Assembly (NCBI GenBank): GCA_024277895.1
Contig: JAJRUH010000037.1
Coordinates: 1-38,704, forward strand
Origin: Bacteroidota bacterium
Lineage (GTDB): Bacteria; Bacteroidota; Bacteroidia; Bacteroidales; JAADGE01
Length of the DNA stretch: 38,704 nt
Reading direction: 5' to 3'
The notes under the pieces are model-generated. The model had not been told where the DNA came from. It saw nothing but the letters and a program-made list of their open reading frames with translations, and made no database searches. Shown here in pieces: positions 15,262 to 22,641 of the stretch. The position numbers and the translations under genes were made by a program. Numbering within the stretch: the stretch's first letter is position 1; each line of letters begins with the position of its first letter.

Positions 15262-16173
15262 ATGAAACACTTTCTTCTCACAACAGTATTCTTTATAATT
15301 TCATTCCAAATATTTTCGCAAGAATTAAATTGCAGAATAAATATTAACAGAAGTCAAATCCAAGGAAGCAACGAAGAACTGTTTCGGGCAATGCAAAAGG
15401 ATATATTTGAATTTATGAACAACCGAGTATGGACGAACAATATATTTTCCAATAATGAAAGAATTGAATGCCAAATTCAAATTACCCTGTCGAAATACAA
15501 CGGTATCGATAAATTTACAGGAAATATTTCAGTGCAATCATCTCGTCCTGTTTTTAATACAAATTATAAATCAACTTTATTCAACTACAAAGAAGATAAT
15601 AATTTTGACTTTTATTATACCGAAGGACAATCTCTTGAATTTAATGAAAATACGCACATTTCAAATTTAACTTCAGTTTTGGCATTCTATGCTTACATAA
15701 TCATAGGTTTAGATTATGATTCGTTCGGTTTAAATTCCGGAACAATTTATTTCGATAAAGCAAAACAAATTATGAATAATGCTCAATCCGACCCCGACAA
15801 TAATTGGAAAGCATTCGGAACACGCAATCAAAATAATCGTTTCTATTTAATTGAAAGTATAACAAGCAGTGAAAATGCACCGTTAAGAAAATTTTATTAT
15901 CGTTATCATCGCCTTGGCTTAGATGCCATGTCCGACAACCTCGAAGAAGGAAGAAATCAAATAATAAATGCCTGCCGGTTCTTAAAACAAGTCTATAACA
16001 GAAAAGCAAACTCATATTTTTTAAAAATTATTTTAACAACAAAAACAGATGAAATTGTAAAAATATTCTCCGAAGCACCTGTTCAGGAAAAGAAAACCGT
16101 TTACAATATTCTAAAAGAAATTGATCCTACCAACCCAAAAATTGACAAAATAATGAAAACCGGACAAAATTAA
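15262..16173 (+). CDS. porD: PorD/DUF4835 family periplasmic protein
   Basis: 303 residues with an N-terminal signal peptide (hydrophobic MKHFLLTTVFFIISFQIFSQ). Recognisable family segments include ELNCRININRSQIQGSN, the strand region QIQITLSKYNGIDKFTGNI, and LAFYAYIIIGLDYDSFG. This family (DUF4835) is named after Porphyromonas PorD, which is listed among proteins linked to type IX secretion; its biochemical role is unknown. It directly follows coaBC (11-bp gap), the usual Bacteroidetes order, where recN often comes next. Here uridine kinase follows instead. Predicted location is the periplasm or outer-membrane inner face. Confidence 0.82.
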   Translation: MKHFLLTTVFFIISFQIFSQELNCRININRSQIQGSNEELFRAMQKDIFEFMNNRVWTNNIFSNNERIECQIQITLSKYNGIDKFTGNISVQSSRPVFNTNYKSTLFNYKEDNNFDFYYTEGQSLEFNENTHISNLTSVLAFYAYIIIGLDYDSFGLNSGTIYFDKAKQIMNNAQSDPDNNWKAFGTRNQNNRFYLIESITSSENAPLRKFYYRYHRLGLDAMSDNLEEGRNQIINACRFLKQVYNRKANSYFLKIILTTKTDEIVKIFSEAPVQEKKTVYNILKEIDPTNPKIDKIMKTGQN

Positions 16174-16206
16174 ATCTGAAATTCATTCTGAATTCATTTT
16201 TTTTTT

Positions 16207-16214
16207 TAATTTTG
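16207..16214 (+). promoter_or_regulatory. Possible -7 box for udk
   Basis: TAATTTTG follows a long T-run, 28 bp before the udk ATG (16243), in the 69-bp gap after porD. It matches TAnnTTTG. No TTG -33 is visible, so the support is partial. Confidence 0.35.
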
Positions 16215-16242
16215 AATATCGATAAATCTATAATTATTTAAG

Positions 16243-16857
16243 ATGTTAATAATCGGAATCGCAGGCGGAACAGGTTCAGGAAAAACAACAGTCGTTAAAA
16301 AATTAGTCGAAAAAATTCCGAAAGGTGAAGTTACAATAATCTCACAAGACTCTTACTATAAAGACAACAGCCATCTGCCCTTAGAAGAAAGACAAAAAAT
16401 TAATTTCGACCATCCTAATTCTATTGAATGGAATCTTTTAATTGAACACGTTAAGAAATTAAAAAAAGGAAAATCAGTTGAAGAACCGATTTATTCATAC
16501 CTCTCTTGTACACGCGACACCAAAACAAAAACTATTGAACCTCACAATGTTATAATTGTTGAAGGCATTTTAGTTTTAACAAATAAAAAATTAAGAGACC
16601 TTTTTGACATCAAACTCTTTGTTTATGCCGACGATGACGACCGCCTCGGAAGAGTTATAGAAAGAGACATTGAAGAAAGAGGACGAACCGTAAAAAAAGT
16701 TTTAGAACGATATGCAAAAGTCGTAAAACCGATGCACCTTCAATTTATTGAACCTTCAAAAAGTTTTGCCGATTTAATAATACCGCAAGGCGGACATAAT
16801 AAAGTTGCCATCGTAATGCTGTCAGCAATTATTGAAAAATATTTACATAAAACATAA
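16243..16857 (+). CDS. udk: Uridine kinase
   Basis: 204 residues, the normal length for uridine/cytidine kinase. The Walker A loop GGTGSGKTT is at residues 8-16. Other family motifs are SQDSYYKD, the NFDHPNSIEWNLL substrate segment, EPIYSYLSCTRD, VEGILVL and the lid region RVIERDIEERGRT. It phosphorylates uridine and cytidine to UMP and CMP using a nucleoside triphosphate, in the cytoplasm. With the nucleoside symporter (18248) and uracil phosphoribosyltransferase (19565) downstream it forms a local pyrimidine-salvage set. The exonuclease gene follows after only 2 bp, so the two are translationally close. Confidence 0.94.
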   Translation: MLIIGIAGGTGSGKTTVVKKLVEKIPKGEVTIISQDSYYKDNSHLPLEERQKINFDHPNSIEWNLLIEHVKKLKKGKSVEEPIYSYLSCTRDTKTKTIEPHNVIIVEGILVLTNKKLRDLFDIKLFVYADDDDRLGRVIERDIEERGRTVKKVLERYAKVVKPMHLQFIEPSKSFADLIIPQGGHNKVAIVMLSAIIEKYLHKT

Positions 16858-16859
16858 AA

Positions 16860-17570
16860 ATGCTTAATCAAATTAACAATAAGCAAATTTTATTTATTGA
16901 TATTGAGACAGTTCCTGCTTCCCCCGATTTTAATAACCTAAACTCGCAAATGAAAAAACTTTGGGAGAAAAAATCAAAATACCTTATTAAAAATGAAGAA
17001 GAAACAGCCGAAACTGTTTATAAAAAAGCAGGAATATATGCCGAATTCGGTAAAATAATATGTATTTCAGTCGGGTTTTTCAATGAAGAAATTTTTAGGC
17101 TGAAATCTTTTTTCGGCGATGATGAAAAAGAAGTTCTGCTTCAATTCAAATCTTTACTTAAGAAAACATATAACAAGGATTATAAATATCTTTGTGCACA
17201 CAACGGTAAAGAATTTGACTATCCGTATATCGCACGCCGTATGCTTATCAACGGAATAAAACTTCCCGAGATATTAAATCTTGCAGGGAAAAAACCGTGG
17301 GAAATAAACCATCTTGACACTTTGGAGCTATGGAAATTCGGTGATTACAAACACTATACATCATTGGAATTGTTAACGGCAATTTTCAACATTCCCACCC
17401 CCAAAGATGATATTGACGGAAGTATGGTTGCAGAAATTTATTATAAAGAAAAAAATTTAAAAAGAATTGCCGTATATTGCGAAAAAGATGTCGTTGCAGT
17501 TACACAACTTTTTTTGCGATATAAAAATCAAGATTTAATAAAAGACGAAAATATCATTTCCGTAACTTAA
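16860..17570 (+). CDS. PolB-type DEDDy 3'-5' exonuclease
   Basis: 236 residues; the whole protein is a DnaQ-like fold of the predicted PolB-exonuclease family. The four catalytic acids are visible: D14 and E16 (FIDIETVPA), D120 (HNGKEFDYPY), and the Y206-x3-D210 pair (YCEKDVV) that marks the DEDDy type. It should degrade single-stranded DNA or RNA ends with two metal ions. It has no polymerase domain and is not adjacent to a polymerase gene. The start is 2 bp after the udk stop, so expression is coupled to udk. The in vivo substrate is not deducible. Confidence 0.85.
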   Translation: MLNQINNKQILFIDIETVPASPDFNNLNSQMKKLWEKKSKYLIKNEEETAETVYKKAGIYAEFGKIICISVGFFNEEIFRLKSFFGDDEKEVLLQFKSLLKKTYNKDYKYLCAHNGKEFDYPYIARRMLINGIKLPEILNLAGKKPWEINHLDTLELWKFGDYKHYTSLELLTAIFNIPTPKDDIDGSMVAEIYYKEKNLKRIAVYCEKDVVAVTQLFLRYKNQDLIKDENIISVT

Positions 17571-17577
17571 AAAAATC

Positions 17578-17607
17578 TTGTTATTTTTGTACGAATTTAT
17601 AATTTTG
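17578..17607 (+). promoter_or_regulatory. Bacteroidetes-type promoter upstream of the nuclease-family gene
   Basis: TTG (17578-17580), a 19-bp spacer, then TAATTTTG (17600-17607): both elements and the spacing match the Bacteroidetes sigma consensus TTG-N19-TAnnTTTG. A second -7-like box, TATTTTTG, lies at 17582-17589. The gene starts at 17646, leaving a leader of roughly 30 nt. It is the best plus-strand promoter match I found. Confidence 0.55.
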
Positions 17608-17645
17608 CTCATATTTCTAAAATTCAGATACGGCAAATCCTATCA

Positions 17646-18230
17646 ATGAAAAAAATTAAAATAAAAATAGCCGGATTATCATACAGTCAGACACGCTCCG
17701 GTGCCTATGCCTTAATTCTGGAAGAAGATGACGGAAGCAGAAGACTGCCGGTCATAATAGGAACTGCCGAAGCTCAATCAATTGCGATTCAGTTAGAAAA
17801 CCTTAAACCATATCGTCCCCTTACGCACGATTTATTTGTAAGTATGGCAAATTCATTTCATATAGAAGTTCTTGAAGTCAATATTATACGCTTGGAAGAA
17901 GGAATTTTTTATTCGGAAATTGTTTGTAAACGAGAACACGCCGTAATAAAAATTGATTCCAGAACTTCTGATGCCGTTGCTATTGCTCTGCGTTTTCATG
18001 CACCGATTTATGTTACCGAAGATATTATGAATAAAGCAGCAATGATTTTTGACGACGAAACAGCACCCCCTCCTCCCGAAAAAAAACCTGACAAAAACTC
18101 TGACAAAACCGATTTTACTGAAATTACTGAAAAAAAACTGAAAAAAATGATGCAAGATGCAATTGAAAATGAAGAATATGAAAAAGCTTCTGTAATAAGA
18201 GATGAATTAAAAAGAAGAGAAAATAAATAA
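17646..18230 (+). CDS. Bifunctional nuclease (DUF151) family protein with C-terminal UvrB/UvrC motif
   Basis: 194 residues. The N-terminal domain (about 1-135) is the BFN/DUF151 fold, with RSGAYALILEEDDGSRRLPV followed by an IGTAEAQSIA segment, and later IKIDSRTSDAVAIALRFHAP. A Pro- and Lys-rich linker leads to a short UvrB/UvrC helical hairpin (about 165-192, DAIENEEYEKASVIRDELK) thought to mediate protein contacts. Plant members cleave RNA and DNA and Mycobacterium MmuBFN is related, but the bacterial role is unsettled. The symporter gene follows after 17 bp, and a good promoter lies upstream. It is probably cytoplasmic. Confidence 0.88.
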   Translation: MKKIKIKIAGLSYSQTRSGAYALILEEDDGSRRLPVIIGTAEAQSIAIQLENLKPYRPLTHDLFVSMANSFHIEVLEVNIIRLEEGIFYSEIVCKREHAVIKIDSRTSDAVAIALRFHAPIYVTEDIMNKAAMIFDDETAPPPPEKKPDKNSDKTDFTEITEKKLKKMMQDAIENEEYEKASVIRDELKRRENK

Positions 18231-18247
18231 TATAAATTAATAAACTG

Positions 18248-19492
18248 ATGAGCATAAAACTAAGATTAACGATTTTAAACTTTTTACAATTTTTTGTTTT
18301 CGGAACCTGGCTTTTATCATTCGGAAAATATATGGGAGTAACTTTACATTTTTCGGGAACTGAAATAGGTGCCGTTTTTATGACCCTCGGAATTGCATCC
18401 TTATTTATGCCCGGAATTATGGGAATTATTGCCGACCGATGGACAGGACCAAACAAATTATATGCCGCTTCTCATATCATAGGTGCCGTTTTTTTATATT
18501 TTGTTTCTCTACAAACAAATTTTGACGGACTATATTTATTTACATTATTATATCTGATGTTTTATATGCCCACAATAGGTCTGGATAATACTATTTCATA
18601 TTGCATTATGGAAAAACATAAGATGGATATAGTTAAAGAATTTCCGCCTATCAGAGTTTGGGGTACAATCGGCTTTATTATTGCTGTTTGGATTACCGAT
18701 TATTTCGGATGGGGAATAAACATACACCAATTCTGGTTTGCAGGTATTGCATCCCTTGCTTTGGGTTTATATACTTTCATACTTCCTAATTGCCCTATCG
18801 AAAAAAATGCAGAAAAGAAAACACTGGCACAGGCACTCGGATTAGATGCTTTTGTTTTGTTTAAAGATAAAAAAATGGCTGTTTTCTTTATCTTTTCTAT
18901 GCTCCTCGGTGCTGCATTACAAGTTACTAACATGTGGGGTGAAGCTTTTCTTCACGATTTTACCAATTCCTTTAAAGATACTTTTATCGTTAAAAACAAC
19001 GGAATTATTATGTCAATTTCCCAAATCTCCGAAACTGTTTTTATCTTAACAATTCCGTTTTTCTTAAAACGCTTCGGAATTAAAAAAGTAATGCTGATGA
19101 GTATGTTTGCCTGGTTTTTAAGATTTGCACTGTTCGGAATAGGAAGTCCCGTAGGAATAGGTGCCGCATTTTTAATATTATCAATGATTATTTACGGGAT
19201 GGCATTCGACTTTTTCAATATTTCAGGTTCATTATTTGTTGAATTAGAAGCCAAGCCGAAAATAAGAGCTTCTGCTCAAGGCTTATTTATTATAATGACA
19301 AACGGACTAGGAGCAATTATCGGAGCATACGGAAGCGGTTATATTATTGATTTATATACAGAAAAAGGAATAAAAGATTGGCATTCAATCTGGTTTATTT
19401 TCGCAGCTTATGCCCTTGTAATCGGAATTTTGTTTGCTTTACTGTTTAAATATAAACATAATCCGGAAAAAATTAAAGAAATAAAACATTAA
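18248..19492 (+). CDS. Nucleoside/H+ symporter family MFS permease (NupG/XapB-like)
   Basis: 414 residues with about twelve hydrophobic helices. The opening LNFLQFFVFGTWLLSFG and the loop GIIADRWTGPNKLYAASHI are typical of the nucleoside:H+ symporter (NHS) branch of the major facilitator superfamily, as are PTIGLDNTISYCIM and PPIRVWGTIGFIIAVW. It should import nucleosides across the inner membrane using the proton gradient. The context agrees: uridine kinase lies upstream and uracil phosphoribosyltransferase downstream. The exact specificity (uridine, broad nucleoside or xanthosine) cannot be read from sequence. A clear terminator hairpin follows the stop. Confidence 0.87.
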   Translation: MSIKLRLTILNFLQFFVFGTWLLSFGKYMGVTLHFSGTEIGAVFMTLGIASLFMPGIMGIIADRWTGPNKLYAASHIIGAVFLYFVSLQTNFDGLYLFTLLYLMFYMPTIGLDNTISYCIMEKHKMDIVKEFPPIRVWGTIGFIIAVWITDYFGWGINIHQFWFAGIASLALGLYTFILPNCPIEKNAEKKTLAQALGLDAFVLFKDKKMAVFFIFSMLLGAALQVTNMWGEAFLHDFTNSFKDTFIVKNNGIIMSISQISETVFILTIPFFLKRFGIKKVMLMSMFAWFLRFALFGIGSPVGIGAAFLILSMIIYGMAFDFFNISGSLFVELEAKPKIRASAQGLFIIMTNGLGAIIGAYGSGYIIDLYTEKGIKDWHSIWFIFAAYALVIGILFALLFKYKHNPEKIKEIKH

Positions 19493-19504
19493 TAATATCG
19501 ACAA

Positions 19505-19527
19505 AAAAGCGGTTTCATACCGCTTTT
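19505..19527 (+). terminator. Intrinsic terminator after the nucleoside symporter gene
   Basis: A 9-bp perfect stem, AAAAGCGGT / ACCGCTTTT, with a 5-nt loop (ttcat), starts 12 bp after the symporter stop. The T-rich 3' arm ends the hairpin on the plus strand. The A-run before it would also give a T-run on the minus strand, so it could work both ways. Confidence 0.7.
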
Positions 19528-19564
19528 ATTATATCAATATACATTCATACCTAAAAACAATACC

Positions 19565-20215
19565 ATGATACATATCCTCAGCGAACAAAACTCAATTTTA
19601 AATAAATTTATTTCTGAAATTCGAGACATCAATATCCAAAATGATCGATTACGATTCAGACGAAATATTGAGCGTATAGGTGAAATATTCGCTTACGAAA
19701 TAAGCAAAGAGTTAGAATATGAAAATAAAGATGTTACGACACCGCTCGGTATCTCAAATATGAATATTTTAAAAGACAATATTGTGTTGGCAACGGTATT
19801 AAGAGCAGGTTTACCTTTGCATCAAGGTTTATTAAATTATTTTGACAGAGCACAAAATGCGTTTATCGGTTCTTTCAGAAAATACCATAAAGACAACAGT
19901 TTTGAAATAAAATCAGGATATTTATCATCGCCCGATATTGAAGACAAATTTTTAATCCTTTCCGACCCGATGCTTGCAAGCGGTGCATCAATGGTTCTGG
20001 CACATAAGGATTTAACAAAAGACTCTTGCCCTAAACACACTCATATAGTTACTGTTATTGCAGCAAAAGAAGGTGTTGAATATATGCAGGAACATCTGCC
20101 CAAAGGTAAATTCACTATTTGGATAGGAGCTTTAGACAAAGAATTAACTGCAAAATCATACATTGTACCCGGTCTGGGCGATGCCGGAGATTTGGCATAC
20201 GGTGATAAAATGTAA
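19565..20215 (+). CDS. upp: Uracil phosphoribosyltransferase
   Basis: 216 residues, close to the usual 208-210. The PRPP-binding loop is SDPMLASGAS (about 133-142), preceded by TVLRAGLPLHQGLL, and the uracil-binding C-terminal loop YIVPGLGDAGDLAYGDK is complete. It converts uracil and PRPP to UMP, closing the salvage set with udk and the nucleoside symporter. The ATG at 19565 follows the terminator by about 37 bp, so it probably has its own promoter, though I see no consensus boxes in that short gap. Sequence around the active site is divergent from E. coli Upp, but the key motifs are kept. Confidence 0.92.
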   Translation: MIHILSEQNSILNKFISEIRDINIQNDRLRFRRNIERIGEIFAYEISKELEYENKDVTTPLGISNMNILKDNIVLATVLRAGLPLHQGLLNYFDRAQNAFIGSFRKYHKDNSFEIKSGYLSSPDIEDKFLILSDPMLASGASMVLAHKDLTKDSCPKHTHIVTVIAAKEGVEYMQEHLPKGKFTIWIGALDKELTAKSYIVPGLGDAGDLAYGDKM

Positions 20216-20234
20216 GTTTAAAAAAGGATAAAGG

Positions 20235-20261
20235 TTAACAGCAATTAGAAAGTACTGTTAA
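20235..20261 (+). terminator. Possible weak terminator after upp
   Basis: TTAACAG (20235-20241) and CTGTTAA (20255-20261) form a 7-bp AT-rich stem with a 13-nt loop, followed by TCGTTTTC. The stem is weak and the T-run short. The rest of the 328-bp gap between upp and the START-like gene holds a second hairpin and the tRNA. Confidence 0.25.
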
Positions 20262-20324
20262 TCGTTTTCAAAATTTTCCTGCATATTATGAAACTCCCTA
20301 ATTACTTTTTTCTTAAAATTAAAA

Positions 20325-20354
20325 AAAGACCTCTTAATTTCCCAAGAAGTCTTT
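20325..20354 (-). terminator. Terminator of the tRNA-Met transcript
   Basis: AAAGACCTCTT and AAGAAGTCTTT form an 11-position stem with one mismatch and an 8-nt loop. On the minus strand it lies 8 bp beyond the tRNA 3' end and is followed by a run of seven T, so it should end tRNA transcription. It could also act on read-through from upp. Confidence 0.6.
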
Positions 20355-20362
20355 ATTTTTAG

Positions 20363-20436
20363 TGGCGAGAACGAGAATTGAACTCGTGACCTCCGGGTTA
20401 TGAATCCGACGCTCTAACCGACTGAGCTACCTCGCC
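20363..20436 (-). tRNA. tRNA with anticodon CAT (tRNA-Met, elongator-like)
   Basis: 74 nt folding as a cloverleaf: acceptor GGCGAGG pairs with TCTCGCC (one G-T), the D-arm is GCTC/GAGC, the anticodon loop is TTCATAA with CAT, and the T-arm is ACGAG/CTCGT with loop TTCAATT. The discriminator is A and no CCA is encoded. The last pair of the anticodon stem is an A-C mismatch. The standard 5' G-C acceptor pair argues against an initiator tRNA. A CAT anticodon could instead be lysidine-modified tRNA-Ile2, which cannot be excluded by eye. Confidence 0.9.
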
Positions 20437-20450
20437 TTATTTTGCGGTCG

Positions 20451-20478
20451 CAAAGATATAAATTTTAACTAAATCAAA
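20451..20478 (-). promoter_or_regulatory. Promoter of the tRNA gene, overlapped by a dyad
   Basis: Read on the minus strand: TTTG (20478-20475), a 16-bp spacer, then TATCTTTG (20458-20451), a good match to the Bacteroidetes promoter. It lies 14 bp before the tRNA 5' end. The last four bases of the -7 box start a short dyad, TTTGCG-AC-CGCAAA, that covers the likely start of transcription. Confidence 0.55.
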
Positions 20479-20543
20479 AAGAAATTATATTTTTTTATTG
20501 ACTTTTTTTTCATATATTGCAATACTTAAAAAAAGGAGGAAAG

Positions 20544-20921
20544 ATGCAACATGAACGAATAGAATTAGAATATACAATCAATACACCGCCTAACATTTTA
20601 TACTACCGATTAAATAATCCCTCAGGTTTAGAAGAATGGTTTGCAAACAGAGTTAACGAAAAAGACGGAATATATACTTTTAAATGGGACCAATCAGAAC
20701 AAAAAGCAAAATTATTAGAAACAAAAAAAAATGTATTTGTAAAATTCAAATGGTTAGATTCTGAAGATGGTACTTTCTTTGAATTTCGTATTCAAAAACA
20801 AGAACTCACAGGAGATGTTGCCTTGAAAATCACAGATTTTGCCGAAGCCGACGAAAAAGAAGATATTATCGGAATGTGGGATGAACAAATTGACGGATTA
20901 AAACATACATTAGGAGTATAA
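20544..20921 (+). CDS. START-like (SRPBCC superfamily) domain protein
   Basis: 125 residues from the ATG at 20544. A longer frame from a TTG at 20517 exists, but the ATG is preceded 4 nt upstream by GGAGG, which decides the start. Segments such as ELEYTINTPPNILYYRL, PSGLEEWFANRVN, YTFKWDQSEQKAKLL and VALKITDFAE match the START-like family found in Bacteroidetes, a single helix-grip fold that can bind a hydrophobic ligand in its cavity. No signal peptide is present, so it is cytoplasmic. The ligand is unknown. It stands alone between the divergent tRNA and the LptF-type gene. Confidence 0.8.
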   Translation: MQHERIELEYTINTPPNILYYRLNNPSGLEEWFANRVNEKDGIYTFKWDQSEQKAKLLETKKNVFVKFKWLDSEDGTFFEFRIQKQELTGDVALKITDFAEADEKEDIIGMWDEQIDGLKHTLGV

Positions 20922-21112
20922 TAATTTATATTCAGCTTTTTTAAAACTCATAAATCTTATACGTTTCAGTTTCATATCAGTTAAATCTTTATCTAAACAT
21001 ATAATTACTTAATTTATATAATTTTTTAACCGGGTAAAAGATAATAAAATTCCTGATTATAAGTTTTAAGGATATTTAACTTTTATAAGTTCTGACATAT
21101 TTCCTTTTTTTC

Positions 21113-21120
21113 TATTTTTG
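21113..21120 (+). promoter_or_regulatory. Possible -7 box for the lptF-glycosyltransferase-ribBA operon
   Basis: TATTTTTG matches TAnnTTTG, 20 bp before the GTG start at 21141. No TTG is found at the expected -33 distance. The 219-bp intergenic region before it shows no gene or strong hairpin. Confidence 0.35.
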
Positions 21121-21140
21121 TTTTCTAAATTTATTTTTCC

Positions 21141-22631
21141 GTGAAAAAAATTCACCGTTTAATTTTAAAATCATTTATAGGTCCGTTTCTTTTAACTTTT
21201 GCCATTTCATTGTTTTTCTTATTAATGCAATTTATTTGGGTTTGGGTTGATGAACTTATAGGCAAAGGTCTTAATGTCAGCATTATATTAAAGATATTAT
21301 ATTATGCCTCCGCTATGTTGGTTCCTATGGCATTACCTTTAGCTGTACTGTTAGCATCTGTTATGACTTTCGGAAATTTAAGCGAACATTTTGAATTAAC
21401 GGCAATGAAAACTTCAGGAATATCTCTTTGGCGAATTATGAGTTCGCTTATATTTTTTATAGTTGCCCTCAGCATCGGTGCTTTCTTCTTTTCAAATAAT
21501 GTATTACCTTATACTAATTTAAAATATGCACAATTACTTTATGACGTATCCAGAAAACGGCCTGAAATGAGTATTAAAACAGGCGTTTTTAATAATGAAA
21601 TTGACGGTTTCAGTATTAAAGTTGACAAAAAAAATACAGAAACCGGAATGATGTACAGTTTTATGATTTACGACCATACTAAAAGAAAAGGAAATAAAAA
21701 AGTAACGGTAGCAGATTCCGGACAAATAAGTATTACAACCGATCAAAAAAATATGATTGTTACTCTTTACAGCGGCAGAAATTATAATGAAATGAAAGAA
21801 AAAAATACTGCCGGTAAAATTAAAAAAGAATATCCGTATCGTCAAGATAAATTCGATAAAGAAACAATCATTTTTCAATTGCCCGACAACAGTTTAAAGA
21901 AAAGTAATGACAGAATGTTTAAAAAACATTACGAAATAATGAACACCTCACAACTGTCTGTGGTTATTGATTCTTTAAATAAAGAATATAATATTAGGAA
22001 AAATCAATTCCAAAACAGATTATTAGAATACAATTATTTTAAATATGAGCCTAAAATTTTCCGGGACAAAGATCCGACAAAATTCATCAATGATTCCATT
22101 CGGAAATACAAAGAACCTGATAAGCTTACAACCGAATTTAATTTAGACAGTATTTATAATAACCTAAACAACAAAGATAAATTAGCAGTTATCAGAGGAG
22201 CTTATAAATCGGTTAAAATTATAAGATCAAATATTGAAAACAACGGACAATCACTTGAAAACAGATTAAAATGGCTTAAAAAACATGAATTAGCATGGTA
22301 TAAGAAATTCTCTTTATCCTTTGCGTGTTTGGTATTCTTTTTTATTGGTGCTCCTTTAGGTGCAATAATAAGAAAAGGCGGCTTCGGATTTCCGTTCCTT
22401 ATTTCTGTCGTTCTTTTTATGTTCTATTATGTTTTATACATTACAGGAGAAAAATCTGCTGTCGAAAATGCTGTACCGGTATTTGTAGGTGCTTGGCTGG
22501 CTTCAGGCATTTTATTTCCTCTCGGAGTTTTTATTACTTATAAAGCAACTAAAGATTCAAAAATTGTAAATAAAGAACAAATTGAAACTGTTGTTAAAAA
22601 AATACTGCATTTTTTAAAAATTTCCAAATAG
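21141..22631 (+). CDS. LptF/LptG-family (YjgP/YjgQ) permease
   Basis: 496 residues, starting with GTG (MKKIHRLILKSFIGPFLLTF, the usual family opening). Three N-terminal transmembrane helices reach about residue 120, with AMALPLAVLLAS-like and ELTAMKTSGISLWRIM segments; the latter is the cytoplasmic coupling helix region that contacts the LptB ATPase. A large periplasmic domain (about 125-390), longer than in proteobacteria and rich in Lys and Asn, precedes three C-terminal helices. The family forms the inner-membrane part of the LPS transporter. Bacteroidetes often have one or two such genes, so F versus G is not assigned. It heads a run of genes reaching 27179, with glycosyltransferase genes next to it. 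Confidence 0.85.
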   Translation: MKKIHRLILKSFIGPFLLTFAISLFFLLMQFIWVWVDELIGKGLNVSIILKILYYASAMLVPMALPLAVLLASVMTFGNLSEHFELTAMKTSGISLWRIMSSLIFFIVALSIGAFFFSNNVLPYTNLKYAQLLYDVSRKRPEMSIKTGVFNNEIDGFSIKVDKKNTETGMMYSFMIYDHTKRKGNKKVTVADSGQISITTDQKNMIVTLYSGRNYNEMKEKNTAGKIKKEYPYRQDKFDKETIIFQLPDNSLKKSNDRMFKKHYEIMNTSQLSVVIDSLNKEYNIRKNQFQNRLLEYNYFKYEPKIFRDKDPTKFINDSIRKYKEPDKLTTEFNLDSIYNNLNNKDKLAVIRGAYKSVKIIRSNIENNGQSLENRLKWLKKHELAWYKKFSLSFACLVFFFIGAPLGAIIRKGGFGFPFLISVVLFMFYYVLYITGEKSAVENAVPVFVGAWLASGILFPLGVFITYKATKDSKIVNKEQIETVVKKILHFLKISK

Positions 22632-22641
22632 AAATCCGATT

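Noticed and set aside
20517-20543. Longer START-like protein from a TTG at 20517
   Set aside because: The GGAGG motif is placed for the ATG at 20544, and the extra nine residues (MQYLKKGGK) are translated leader sequence including the Shine-Dalgarno itself.
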